From positions 1 to 64,000 of the forward strand of contig URZL01000004.1 in the NCBI GenBank assembly GCA_900552335.1: DNA of 64,000 nt, written 5' to 3'. Numbering within the stretch: position 1 is the stretch's first letter; each line of letters starts with the position of its first letter. Source of the stretch: an uncultured Mycoplasmatota bacterium (lineage in GTDB: Bacteria > Bacillota_I > Bacilli_A > RF39 > UBA660). Shown piece by piece: positions 1-8,897 of the stretch. Under the pieces are notes generated by a model. The model saw nothing but the letters and a program-made list of their open reading frames with translations, had not been told where the DNA came from and did not search any database. A program made the translations under genes and the position numbers.

Positions 1-2
1 GG

Positions 3-1139
3 ATACCAAGATATCGATATCAATTATGGAATGTAGAGAGTAATAGAAATGAAGGAGCAGAAGAAGCTATTAACATTGTGTTTGAAAATAAAAATACAAC
101 TGTATCAAATGGAACACAAAATGGCGAATGGTTAACGCATCCAGCATTTACCTCATTTGATACGAATGGAATATGGGTAGGAAAGTTTGAAACAAGTTAT
201 GATGAAGAAACTTATACAAATAGTAGTTTATTTTTAACAAAAAATCCAAATTATGCTTCTGCTACTAATGCATCAAACATTATAATCAAACCAAATGTTA
301 GAAGTTTAACAAGTAAAGTGGTAAGTGCATTTTATACCTTAGGAAGAGGAGTTAATGAAAGTTTAAACTCTCATATGATAAAAAATATGGAATGGGGAGC
401 AACTGCTTATTTAACATATTCCTTATATGGAAAATGTACAACAGATGGATGTGAAGAAGTCTATATTAATAATATTAATACAGGATATCGAGGAGCAACC
501 GCAAAATTTTCAGGTCAATTGGAATATAGTGGAACTATTACCGGATGTAGCGGAGCAACTGCAACAGCCGGAGTAAGTAGTAATCAACCTAGTTGTGCAT
601 CTGGATATGCTTATGATGAATCGAACAATAAAGCAAGTACAACCGGAAATATCAGTGGAATTTATGATATGAGTGGAGGAAACTGGGAATATGTAATGGG
701 AGTCATTCAAGATGCATCTGGTAAACCAATGAGTGGAAAAAATAATTTATACAACTCAGGATTCAATGGAACTTATGGATGCCCAACATGTGATAAACAA
801 ACAGCAACATCTAAAACAAATGGAATAGCATTCCCAACAGATACAAAATATTATGATTTATATAAAGTTGATGATTTATCAAAAGATGAATGGTATAAAT
901 ATACGAATAGTAAACTAGGAGATGCTTCAAAAGAAGTAGCTATTACTAAAACAAATGACTCTAGTGAAAATAGAGGTTTATGGTTTAGTGATTATGCAAA
1001 TTTTTCTACGACTACTGCCCCTTGGGTCGTTCGTGGGGGCGATTTCAACAATGGTTCGGGTTCCGGCGTGTTCTGCTTTCTTCGTCATTATGGAAATGAC
1101 CACAGTCTTGGCGGTTTCCGTGTAGTATTAGCTTATTAA
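3..1139 (+). CDS. Pilin-like surface protein with FGE/C-type-lectin-fold C-terminus, 5' end outside window
   Basis: The reading frame is open from the window edge, so the N-terminus, where related proteins often carry a prepilin signal, is missing. A YDMSGGNWEYVMG segment (about residue 225) resembles the YDMxGNVWEW motif of formylglycine-generating-enzyme/SUMF1 folds. The protein ends with a WVVRGGDF...GGFRVVLAY block typical of that fold, which is also the usual scaffold of diversity-generating-retroelement (DGR) targets. The last 110 bases are much richer in G+C and use other codons (CGT, GGC, TCC) than the rest of the gene. Probably a surface or pilus-tip ligand-binding protein; the ligand is unknown. 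Confidence 0.6.
   Translation: MPRYRYQLWNVESNRNEGAEEAINIVFENKNTTVSNGTQNGEWLTHPAFTSFDTNGIWVGKFETSYDEETYTNSSLFLTKNPNYASATNASNIIIKPNVRSLTSKVVSAFYTLGRGVNESLNSHMIKNMEWGATAYLTYSLYGKCTTDGCEEVYINNINTGYRGATAKFSGQLEYSGTITGCSGATATAGVSSNQPSCASGYAYDESNNKASTTGNISGIYDMSGGNWEYVMGVIQDASGKPMSGKNNLYNSGFNGTYGCPTCDKQTATSKTNGIAFPTDTKYYDLYKVDDLSKDEWYKYTNSKLGDASKEVAITKTNDSSENRGLWFSDYANFSTTTAPWVVRGGDFNNGSGSGVFCFLRHYGNDHSLGGFRVVLAY
1017..1128 (+). other. Candidate DGR variable region
   Basis: In the C-terminal lectin-like block a run of codons encodes L-R-H-Y, then D-H-S-L after G-N. All of these codons end in T or C (CTT CGT CAT TAT ... GAC CAC AGT CTT), as expected if AAY codons of a template repeat were randomised at adenines. 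The stretch is G+C-rich in an AT-rich gene. No template repeat or reverse transcriptase lies in this window; they could be upstream of the edge. Confidence 0.5.
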
Positions 1140-1195
1140 TAAATTAAAAAATAACATTTCTTATATATTATAATGAAATAATTTAAAGACATCTA

Positions 1196-1219
1196 AAAAG
1201 ATACAAAAGTATCTTTTTT
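1196..1219 (+). terminator. Rho-independent terminator after the surface protein
   Basis: Stem AAAGATAC / GTATCTTT with an AAAA loop, followed by a T run, 57 bases past the stop codon. Confidence 0.7.
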
Positions 1220-1301
1220 CTTTAAAAAACAATTGAAAACTATTTAAATTATAATCAATTTGTGATAAAATCAATAAGGATTAGAAAAAGGAGTATGTAA
1301 G

Positions 1302-2714
1302 ATGAAAAAAACAAAAATTATTTGTAGCATTGGACCAGCAAGTTGTTCTCCAGATGTAATGGAACAAATGGTCAAAAGTGGAATGAATGTAGCAAGAATT
1401 AATTTTTCTCACGCTACAGAAGAAGAAAAAAAAGGAGTAGTAGCATCTGTTCACGAAGTTAGAAAAAGAACTGGCGCTAATGTAGCTATTCTATATGATA
1501 CAAAAGGACCAGAATTTAGAAATGGTATGCTAGAAAATGGTGAAATTAATCTAGTTGAAGGAAAAACAATTCGTGTTGTAAAAGAAGAAGTTCTAGGAAA
1601 TGAAGAAAGATTCAGCGTTAATCATCCTCAAGCCATTGATTCATTAAAAGTAGGAGATGTTATTTTACTAGAAAATGGATTAATGAAAATGGAAGTTATT
1701 AGTGAAGATAATGACGGTGGCGTAACATGCAAAATTGTAAATGGTGGCGTTTTAGGAAACAAAAAGAGTTTAAGTGTTCCTGGAGTTCACTTAGATATTC
1801 CATTTATTAGCAAACAAGATAGAGAAGATATTATCTATGCTTGTGAACATGAAGGTGACTTCATTGCTTTATCCTTTGTTTCTACAAAAGATGATGTTCT
1901 AGAAGCAAAAGAAATTTTAAAAGAATATCATAGAGAAGATATGAAAATTATTTCTAAAATTGAAAGTACAACAGGTGTTTCTAACTTAGACGAAATTGTA
2001 GAAGTTAGTGATGGTATCATGGTAGCAAGAGGTGACCTTGGTGTAGAAGTACCAATGGAAGAACTACCATTCTTAGAAAAAATTATGATTCAAAAATGTA
2101 GAGAACAAGGAAAAATTTGTGTAGTAGCAACTGAAATGCTTGAATCAATGAAAAAATCAGCTAGACCTACTAGAGCAGAAGTTTCCGATGTAGCATATGC
2201 TGTTATGTCAGGCGCAGATGCTGTTATGTTAAGTGGGGAAACTACAATGGGTAAATTCCCAATTGAAACAGTTAGAAGTATGGCTAATATCTGTATCAAT
2301 GCAGAAGAACATTTAGAAATTCGTCCAACATTTGAATATAAAAAACAAATTGGAATTACTCAAACAATAGCAAATAGTGTAGTAGAAAGTGCTAACATGT
2401 TACATGCTAAAGTAATTGTAGCAGCAACAGTTTCTGGTTTTACAGCAAGAAAAATTAGTAACTTAAGACCTAATTGTGCTATCTTAGCTGCTTGTCCAGA
2501 TGAAGCTGTATGTCGTTCTTTAGCGCTTAACTGGGGTGTTTATACAGTTAATGTGCCTATCTTAAAAACAACAGATGAAGTAATTGAAGAATCTATAAAA
2601 AAAGCAAGAGAATTTGTTGCTATGCAACCAAAAGATATTATGATTGTTACTGGTGGTTTCCCTAATACTGGTATGAAAAAAACAACAAATTTAATGAAAA
2701 TAGAAGAAATATAA
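1302..2714 (+). CDS. pyk: Pyruvate kinase
   Basis: Glycolytic enzyme converting phosphoenolpyruvate and ADP to pyruvate and ATP in the cytosol. At 470 residues it is a full-length TIM-barrel enzyme. Visible family blocks are the N-terminal KIICSIGPAS, the nucleotide-site MNVARINFSH, the catalytic-lysine segment ISKIES and the metal-binding GIMVARGDLGVEVP, followed by VATEMLESM. The C-terminal PEP-utiliser-like extra domain found in Bacillus enzymes is absent. A GGAG ribosome site precedes the ATG. It appears monocistronic, with a terminator overlapping the stop codon. Confidence 0.97.
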   Translation: MKKTKIICSIGPASCSPDVMEQMVKSGMNVARINFSHATEEEKKGVVASVHEVRKRTGANVAILYDTKGPEFRNGMLENGEINLVEGKTIRVVKEEVLGNEERFSVNHPQAIDSLKVGDVILLENGLMKMEVISEDNDGGVTCKIVNGGVLGNKKSLSVPGVHLDIPFISKQDREDIIYACEHEGDFIALSFVSTKDDVLEAKEILKEYHREDMKIISKIESTTGVSNLDEIVEVSDGIMVARGDLGVEVPMEELPFLEKIMIQKCREQGKICVVATEMLESMKKSARPTRAEVSDVAYAVMSGADAVMLSGETTMGKFPIETVRSMANICINAEEHLEIRPTFEYKKQIGITQTIANSVVESANMLHAKVIVAATVSGFTARKISNLRPNCAILAACPDEAVCRSLALNWGVYTVNVPILKTTDEVIEESIKKAREFVAMQPKDIMIVTGGFPNTGMKKTTNLMKIEEI

Positions 2715-2732
2715 GCCGTATGGCTTTTTTTC
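2711..2732 (+). terminator. Terminator of pyk
   Basis: AAGCC-gtat-GGCTT hairpin followed by seven T; it begins within the stop codon of pyk. Confidence 0.8.
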
Positions 2733-2760
2733 TTGACTTTAAATTGCTATATGTTACAAT
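2733..2760 (+). promoter_or_regulatory. SigA-type promoter of the deacetylase gene
   Basis: TTGACT (2733-2738), 16-base spacer, TACAAT (2755-2760) with an upstream TG (extended -10), 17 bases before the start codon. Confidence 0.65.
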
Positions 2761-2777
2761 AAACGAGGGTGAAAAGT

Positions 2778-4304
2778 ATGAAAAAAATAGGAATATCAAT
2801 ATGTATTATTACACTTTGTTTTTTTGCTATATTCTTGTATTTCTATCATCAAAATAAACTATTTGAAAATAATTTTCATGAAGTTGTAAAAGTACAAAAA
2901 GAAACAAAAGTATATAACGAAAATCAACAAGAAATTGGTATTATTTATCCAAATACCATATTAGAACTAGAAAAAACAGAGAAAAAACAATATCGAATAA
3001 AAGATACGGATTATTACATTGATTACCATTATTTGGAAAAAGCAGACAAAAATATATTGCCAAAATTACTCGTTTTTAATCGAAATATTGTAACCAATTC
3101 TAATTTTAATTTATATCAAGAAGATCATAAAATGATAGAATGGAAAGAAACAAAAGAATTTGAGATTTATAAAGAAAATGAAACAACTTATACGATTTTT
3201 TTCCTGAATCAATACTTTGAAATTTCAAAAGATGAAATCAAAGAAATAAAAGAAGTAAAAAATACAGAACAAGAATATGCTGAGAAAATACCTGTTTTGT
3301 ATTTTAATAAGATTGAAAACAATCATCAATATAATAACTCTATTAGAGAATCTAGATATCAGGAAATTATTCAATATATAGATAAACAAGAACTGAATAA
3401 AATAAGCGTTGACACTTATCAAGAGTGGGTAAATGGAAAAATTAAATTACCAAAAAATAGCATTCTTTTATTAAGTGATAAAGAAAATTTAGATGAAAAA
3501 ATTGATGTAAAACCAGATAATATACCACTTACTAATGAGCAAAGCTTTCCTTTTAAACCAAATGCTTTTCAAATTAACAATACGATTACCCTAGCAGATA
3601 TTAAAATGATTCTAAAGGGTAGCAATTTAATTAATGTAACAATAGATGATACAAAACTTGCTAGTAAAATACCCGTTTTAAATTATCATTTCTTTTATGG
3701 AGAAGGAGAAGTTTGTACAGAATCTATCTGTTTATCATTAGATAAGTTAGAGGAACAATTTCAATATTTAAATCAAAACGGTTATAAAACGCTAACAATG
3801 CGAGAATATATTGATTGGTATAATGGAACAATCGAATTACCAGAAAAATCAGTTCTATTAACGATAGATGATGGTGCCATGGGAACTAGTAATCATTTAC
3901 CATTTTTATTAGACCAATATCAAATTCATGCTACGTTATTTTTAATTACAGCTTGGTGGCCCAAAGAAAATTACGTTTCTGATTATTTAGATATTGAGTC
4001 CCATGGCTATGATATTCATTTAAGTGGTACTTGTGGTAAAGCTAAATTGCTTTGCTTAAAGAAAGATGAAAAAATAAAAGATTTAAAACAATCTATTTCT
4101 TTATTAAATACTTCTCAAGCATTTTGCTATCCATTCTATAAATATGATAATACTAGTATAAAAGCAGTGGAAGAGGCAGGATTTGAAGTGGCGTTTGCTG
4201 GTGGTTTTGTTTCTTCAACAAGGAATAGCAATCGCTATTTAATCCCTAGATATCCAATCTATAATACAATTACATTAAACCAATTTATAAATATGATTCA
4301 ATAA
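2778..4304 (+). CDS. Membrane-anchored polysaccharide deacetylase (NodB family)
   Basis: Probably removes acetyl groups from cell-wall or surface glycans outside the cell. Residues 5-25 form an N-terminal membrane anchor. A long variable region of about 290 residues precedes the NodB domain, which begins near IPVLNYHFF. The metal/catalytic motifs are LTIDDG (motif 1) and SHGYDIH (motif 2); later motifs are CYPF and AGFEVAFAGG. The ATG at 2778 is preferred over an in-frame GTG nine bases upstream because GAGGG lies eight bases before it. The long N-terminal part is unassigned and could be a wall-binding region. The substrate cannot be named from sequence. Confidence 0.85.
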   Translation: MKKIGISICIITLCFFAIFLYFYHQNKLFENNFHEVVKVQKETKVYNENQQEIGIIYPNTILELEKTEKKQYRIKDTDYYIDYHYLEKADKNILPKLLVFNRNIVTNSNFNLYQEDHKMIEWKETKEFEIYKENETTYTIFFLNQYFEISKDEIKEIKEVKNTEQEYAEKIPVLYFNKIENNHQYNNSIRESRYQEIIQYIDKQELNKISVDTYQEWVNGKIKLPKNSILLLSDKENLDEKIDVKPDNIPLTNEQSFPFKPNAFQINNTITLADIKMILKGSNLINVTIDDTKLASKIPVLNYHFFYGEGEVCTESICLSLDKLEEQFQYLNQNGYKTLTMREYIDWYNGTIELPEKSVLLTIDDGAMGTSNHLPFLLDQYQIHATLFLITAWWPKENYVSDYLDIESHGYDIHLSGTCGKAKLLCLKKDEKIKDLKQSISLLNTSQAFCYPFYKYDNTSIKAVEEAGFEVAFAGGFVSSTRNSNRYLIPRYPIYNTITLNQFINMIQ

Positions 4305-4328
4305 AGTATAGAAATTTCTATACTTTTT
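4303..4328 (+). terminator. Terminator of the deacetylase gene
   Basis: AAAGTATAGA-aat-TTCTATACTTT stem with a T run, directly after the stop codon. Confidence 0.85.
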
Positions 4329-4417
4329 TAGGTGCTTTACTTTAAAATAGCTATAATATGTGTTAGAATAGGAGATGATGATATTCACTATTTGTCTAAT
4401 AGAAAAGGAGTAAAAAA

Positions 4418-4870
4418 ATGAATGATGTAATAATAAAACAAATAGAACAATTATTAGAAAAAAAGATTACTACTGGAAAAGTAATTGAATTATTTTATAA
4501 TATAGGAAAAATATTGGATGAAAATCACTACAATTATTATCAACTTGCTAAATTAGATGTTTTAATACGTCAAAAATATGGATTAATGATATCTTTATCA
4601 AGAAAAAATTTAATGAAAATAATCAAATTTTATCAAATTAGTAAAGAAATCCCTTTAAAAAAATTACAAAAAATAGATTGGAATAGTTATTTGCTTTTAA
4701 TTAATAAATCTAATTATGAAGAATTAATAGATATTTTTATTGAAAATAAAATGAATAAAAGGGAGCTAGAATATTACATAAAAACAGGAAAAATGATGAA
4801 CATTTGCATGAAATATAAAGATCCAGCAACCAATGAATTCTTAAAAGTACAACAAAGTATAATAAAATAA
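4418..4870 (+). CDS. DUF1016 N-terminal-domain-like protein
   Basis: A 150-residue basic protein with an AGGAG site before the ATG. The middle part (LSRKNLMKIIKFY... then WNSYLLLI... and KRELEYYIKTG) follows the pattern of the N-terminal helical domain of the DUF1016/YhcG family (SRRNLxxMRxFY, W..Y..LL, RELExQI). In full-length family members that domain precedes a PDDEXK nuclease domain. The nuclease half is absent here, so this is either a free-standing DNA-binding domain or a remnant. No partner gene lies next to it; the neighbours are house-keeping. Function unknown. Confidence 0.6.
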   Translation: MNDVIIKQIEQLLEKKITTGKVIELFYNIGKILDENHYNYYQLAKLDVLIRQKYGLMISLSRKNLMKIIKFYQISKEIPLKKLQKIDWNSYLLLINKSNYEELIDIFIENKMNKRELEYYIKTGKMMNICMKYKDPATNEFLKVQQSIIK

Positions 4871-4920
4871 ATAAAATAATGGTATAATAATATTAGTAAT
4901 AAAAGCGTCAAGGAGGAAAC

Positions 4921-6189
4921 ATGAACTATATAAAAAAGAAAACAAACCATTATGATATACATATGATAGAAACAGATAAATTTAAAAAAAATGTAGTAAA
5001 ATTTTACTTCAGAAGTCCCATTCAAAACCAATTAGAAGAAATAAAAAGAGATATTTTATGCAATCTTTTAGTTTTAGGAACTGAAAAATATTCAACAAAA
5101 AGAGAACTAGAAAAAAAATGTGAAGATTTATTTGGTGCTAATATATCCATTAATAATGTAAAATCGGGTAACTATTTTATTTTTTCTATTTCTCTTTCTT
5201 ATTTAAGTAAAAAATATACAAAAGAAGATTTAACAGAAGAAGCGATTACTTTCTTAAAAGACATTATTTTTTTCCCAAAACTTGTAAATCATTCTTTTGA
5301 TGAAAAATTAGTTTCTCTAGCCAAAGAAATGTATCTAGAAGAGATTGAAAGTATAGCAGATAGTCCAAGTTCTCTTAGTGTCATTCAAATGCGTTCTTAT
5401 ACCAGCAAAAATTCCAATTATGCTTATGATCCTTATTTTCATATCAATGATATCAAAAAAATTACAGCAAGTGATCTTTATGAATGCTATCAAAAAATAT
5501 TAACAGAGTCAGAATTTGATGTCATGATGATTGGAAATAATCTAAATAGTAAAGCATTAGAAAATTTGACAATTCATTCTACTGAATATAATCAACCATT
5601 TTATGATCCAGTAGAAGGAGTAGCAAAAGAAAATGAAATCGTTGAAGAAAAAGACTATAATCAAAGTAAACTAGCGATTTCTTACCAAATTCAAAATTTA
5701 AATGATTTTGAAAAAAAATATGTAATGTATGTATTTTCTTATATCCTAGGAGGTAGTAGTGATTCTTTACTATTTAAGAAAATAAGACAGGAACATTCTT
5801 TGTGCTATTACGTCAATTCAAGTTATTTATTTTTTTACCAGATGTTAGAAATAACTGCAGGTATTCAAAGTAAAAATTTAAAAGAAACAGTAGCGCTTGT
5901 AAAAGAAGCAATTCAAGAAATTCAAGATGGAAAATTTTCAGAGGAAGAGATAGAAAAAGCTCAAATTACTTATCAAAGTGCTTGGAAAGAAATTGTAGAT
6001 AGTCCATTCTCTATTCTAAATATGTATCTTTCCCATAAATATTATCAATTGGATTTAATGGAACAACGTATGGAACAAATAAAAAAAGTGACAATGAAAG
6101 ATGTTATAGAAATTTCTAAAAAAATACAATTAAGCACAATTTACTTATTGAAAGGAATGAATGAGGATGAAGAAGAAGCCACTTTATAA
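4921..6189 (+). CDS. M16-family peptidase-like protein, YmfF (YfmF) type
   Basis: First of two overlapping M16 (pitrilysin-like) genes, corresponding to the Bacillus ymfF-ymfH pair linked in some annotations to EF-P modification. At 422 residues it has the two-lobed M16 layout. It lacks the HxxEH zinc site, so it is expected to be the inactive partner subunit. A GGAGG site lies just before the ATG. It overlaps the following gene by 29 bases, suggesting translational coupling. Cytosolic; the peptide substrate is unknown. Confidence 0.85.
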   Translation: MNYIKKKTNHYDIHMIETDKFKKNVVKFYFRSPIQNQLEEIKRDILCNLLVLGTEKYSTKRELEKKCEDLFGANISINNVKSGNYFIFSISLSYLSKKYTKEDLTEEAITFLKDIIFFPKLVNHSFDEKLVSLAKEMYLEEIESIADSPSSLSVIQMRSYTSKNSNYAYDPYFHINDIKKITASDLYECYQKILTESEFDVMMIGNNLNSKALENLTIHSTEYNQPFYDPVEGVAKENEIVEEKDYNQSKLAISYQIQNLNDFEKKYVMYVFSYILGGSSDSLLFKKIRQEHSLCYYVNSSYLFFYQMLEITAGIQSKNLKETVALVKEAIQEIQDGKFSEEEIEKAQITYQSAWKEIVDSPFSILNMYLSHKYYQLDLMEQRMEQIKKVTMKDVIEISKKIQLSTIYLLKGMNEDEEEATL

Positions 6190-7444
6190 TTTGGAATTAA
6201 ATTTATATGAAGAAACTTTAAAAAATGGACTTAGAATTTACATGATTCCAAATGACAGGATAAATAACATTTACGTTACATATACTACTTTTTATGGCTC
6301 TTGTGACAATGAATTTATTCCGATTGGTAAAAGCGAATATGAACGAGTTCCAGATGGTATTGCTCATTTCTTAGAGCATAAAGTTTTTGAACAAAAAGAT
6401 GGAGTAGATCCATTTAGCTTTTTTTCAAAAAATGGAGCAGATGTAAATGCATACACTAGTTTTTATGGAACTACTTATTTATTTTCGGGAATAGAACATT
6501 TTAAAGAGAATATTCAGTATTTATTAAATTATGTAGAAAGTCCTTATTTTACAGATGAAAATGTTGAAAAAGAAAAGGGAATTATTCTTCAAGAGTTAAA
6601 AATGCATAAAGATAATCCTTATCGTGTTGGAAAAATACAACTAATTGAAAATGCTTTTGTTCATAATTCCATTCGTATTCCTGTTATTGGTACAGAAAGC
6701 AGTATTCAAGCTATTACAAAAGAAAATTTATATGACTGTTATTACACATTCTATCATCCATCAAATATGATTTTAGTAATTACAGGCAATTTTAATCCAG
6801 AAGATGCTTTAGAATATATTAAAGAAATAGAAGAAACGAGAGCATTAGAAAAACAAGATGAAATTCAAATAAAAAAAGAAGAAGAACCAGATCATGTTTT
6901 TCAGGCAGAACAAATCATTCACCAAAATGTCAGCATTCCTAAAGCTTTTTTAGGTATCAAATTGAATCTTACAAATTTATCTAAAAAATATTCAAAATAC
7001 ATGATTCGACGCTATCTACATATGTATATGAATATTCAATTTGGAAATACCTCTCTTTTACAAGAACAACTAATAAATGAAAATATTATTAATAGTGAAA
7101 TAGAAATTGACCAAATCAGTACAGATGATCATCTTTTATATATTTTATTTGCAGACACAAAAAAGCCAGAAATTTTATTAGACAAAATGATAGAACAATT
7201 ACAAAATCAAAAAATAGAAGAAGCCGATTTTATTAGAAAGAAAAAGTTATATTTAGCTTCCAATATTTCTATGAGTGACAATATCTACCGATTAAATGAA
7301 AAAGTAATTAATGATATTCTTTTAAATAAAGAAGTGATAACGGACTTTTATAAAGTATATGATGAATTAAATCTTGAAACTTTATATGATATCATTCAAA
7401 ATTTAGATTTTTCAAATATATGTAAATTAATTGTGAAAGATTGA
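6161..7444 (+). CDS. M16-family zinc peptidase, YmfH (YfmH) type
   Basis: Catalytic partner of the preceding M16 protein. The inverted zinc motif HFLEH is present near residue 68 (GIAHFLEHKVFE), with the downstream ENVEKEKGIILQE segment supplying the conserved glutamates. Length 427 fits the family. Two start codons are possible: 6161 and 6167. The nearest GGA sequence is four bases before the first and ten before the second, so the second is equally plausible. Both lie inside the end of the upstream gene. Confidence 0.88.
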   Translation: MRMKKKPLYNLELNLYEETLKNGLRIYMIPNDRINNIYVTYTTFYGSCDNEFIPIGKSEYERVPDGIAHFLEHKVFEQKDGVDPFSFFSKNGADVNAYTSFYGTTYLFSGIEHFKENIQYLLNYVESPYFTDENVEKEKGIILQELKMHKDNPYRVGKIQLIENAFVHNSIRIPVIGTESSIQAITKENLYDCYYTFYHPSNMILVITGNFNPEDALEYIKEIEETRALEKQDEIQIKKEEEPDHVFQAEQIIHQNVSIPKAFLGIKLNLTNLSKKYSKYMIRRYLHMYMNIQFGNTSLLQEQLINENIINSEIEIDQISTDDHLLYILFADTKKPEILLDKMIEQLQNQKIEEADFIRKKKLYLASNISMSDNIYRLNEKVINDILLNKEVITDFYKVYDELNLETLYDIIQNLDFSNICKLIVKD

Positions 7445-7488
7445 TAAAATCTTCAAAATTTGCTACAATACTATTAGGATGTGAGAAT

Positions 7489-7875
7489 ATGAAAAAAGGT
7501 TTTACTTTAGCTGAGTTAATTGGTGTGTTAGTTATACTAGCTTTAATTGGAATGATAACAATTCCTTCTGTAACTGACTCCATCAAACAAAATAAAAAGA
7601 AAATCTGCAATATTAGTTTTAATAACATTATAGAAGAAGCAAAAAGCTGGGCAAGCAACAACATAGATAAATTACCTTCTTCTGGAGAACAGGTAGAAAT
7701 AGCCTTTTCTGATTTAGTAAAATATGGATATTCAGAAGATAATTTGGTAGATCCAACTACAAAGCAGGATTTTACAGATGATTGGAAAGTAATAATTACC
7801 AAAACAGAAAATCGTTTAGAATACAAAATTTATAAGGGAGAAGAATATATAAATCCTTCTGACTATTGTGGCTAA
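7489..7875 (+). CDS. Prepilin-like protein with type III signal peptide
   Basis: Starts [21 protein letters not shown], a textbook prepilin signal: a KKG leader, cleavage before F, and the conserved E at mature position 5, followed by a hydrophobic helix. The remaining roughly 100 residues form a small polar globular domain. The ATG at 7489 is chosen over an upstream in-frame start because the prepilin leader must be short. Likely a minor (pseudo)pilin processed by a prepilin peptidase and assembled by the GspE-type ATPase encoded at 8.9-10.4 kb. Its exact role is unknown. Confidence 0.8.
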   Translation: MKKGFTLAELIGVLVILALIGMITIPSVTDSIKQNKKKICNISFNNIIEEAKSWASNNIDKLPSSGEQVEIAFSDLVKYGYSEDNLVDPTTKQDFTDDWKVIITKTENRLEYKIYKGEEYINPSDYCG

Positions 7876-7897
7876 AATCCTTTATGGATTTTTTTCT
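7875..7897 (+). terminator. Terminator after the prepilin-like gene
   Basis: AAATCC-tttat-GGATTT stem followed by T residues, at the stop codon. Confidence 0.65.
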
Positions 7898-7927
7898 TTA
7901 TGATATAATGAAATAGGTGATTGGTAT

Positions 7928-8869
7928 ATGTATTTATTGTATGGGCTAGAAGATTATTTAATTCAAGAGGAAATCAAAAAAATAATAGAAAAAGATAAAA
8001 TAGAAGAAATTAATATTAATAAATATAACTTAGAAAATAATATGATTGATAATGTAATAGAAGATGCTACTACAATTTCACTATTTCAAGATAAAAAAGT
8101 TATTATCGTAGAAAATGCTTATATTTTTTCGGGAACAACCAATAAAAAATTACCAGAACAAAATACAGACTTGTTATTAGATTACTTAAATCATGCAAAT
8201 CCTAATACTGTACTGATTTTTACCTTAATAAAAGATAAAATAGATACAAGAAAAAAAATTACGACTTTGATGAAAAAGAATGGAACAATTAAGGAATTTA
8301 ATACAGTTTCTAATATCAATAATTGGATTACAAAAGAATTAGAACCATATCAAATGGATAAAAAAGAAGTAGAATATTTTATCAATAGAGTAGGGAATAA
8401 TTTATCTATTTTAAAAGAAGAAATAGATAAATTAAAGCTTTATAAAGATGATGAAAAAGTTATTACACAAAAAGATATTGAACAACTAACACATAAAAAT
8501 ATTGATACGGATACTTTTAAATTAATAGATTCTATTTTATCGACAAGAAAAAAAGAAGCTTTAGAGTCTTTAGAAGAAATGATGAAATATGGGGAAGAAC
8601 CTATTGCAATTATTATTATGCTTGCCAATCAATTTAGAATTATGTATCAATCAAAACAATTATTAAAAAAAGGCTATTCTGAAAGAGAAATAGCAAATTT
8701 ACTTGAAATTCATGAGTTTAGAGTTAAAAAAGCTTTGGAAAAGGGCAGAAAATATAGTAGTGATGAAATATTAAAAAAATTAGAAGATTTAGCAGATTTA
8801 GATTATCAAATCAAAAGCGGACAATTGGATAAAAATATTGGACTAGAATTATTTATTTTAAACATGTAA
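7928..8869 (+). CDS. holA: DNA polymerase III delta subunit
   Basis: Clamp-loader wrench subunit that opens the beta sliding clamp. At 313 residues it has the usual length and shows the family layout: an N-terminal YLLYGLEDYLIQEE segment, a central KELEPYQMDKKEVEYFI region, and a C-terminal helical collar (ANQFRIMYQSKQLLKKGYSEREIANLL, then a DLDYQIKSGQLDKNIGLELFIL end). As expected for delta it has no Walker A motif. Just downstream of a terminator and ended by a bidirectional terminator, so probably transcribed alone. Confidence 0.93.
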   Translation: MYLLYGLEDYLIQEEIKKIIEKDKIEEININKYNLENNMIDNVIEDATTISLFQDKKVIIVENAYIFSGTTNKKLPEQNTDLLLDYLNHANPNTVLIFTLIKDKIDTRKKITTLMKKNGTIKEFNTVSNINNWITKELEPYQMDKKEVEYFINRVGNNLSILKEEIDKLKLYKDDEKVITQKDIEQLTHKNIDTDTFKLIDSILSTRKKEALESLEEMMKYGEEPIAIIIMLANQFRIMYQSKQLLKKGYSEREIANLLEIHEFRVKKALEKGRKYSSDEILKKLEDLADLDYQIKSGQLDKNIGLELFILNM

Positions 8870-8897
8870 AAAGAGCTATAATTAATAGCTCTTTTAA
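8867..8897. terminator. Bidirectional terminator between holA and gspE
   Basis: AAAAGAGCTA / TAGCTCTTTT stem with A and T flanks, between two convergent genes; it overlaps the last codons of the - strand gene. Confidence 0.8.

Noticed and set aside
1233..1269. Promoter boxes upstream of pyk
   Set aside because: TTGAAA and TATAAT are present but only 11 bases apart, and the next -10-like box is 25 away; spacing is unsuitable.
7392..7826. 144-codon - strand frame over the prepilin-like gene
   Set aside because: Opposes a gene with clear prepilin signal, ribosome site and terminator; no ribosome site of its own.
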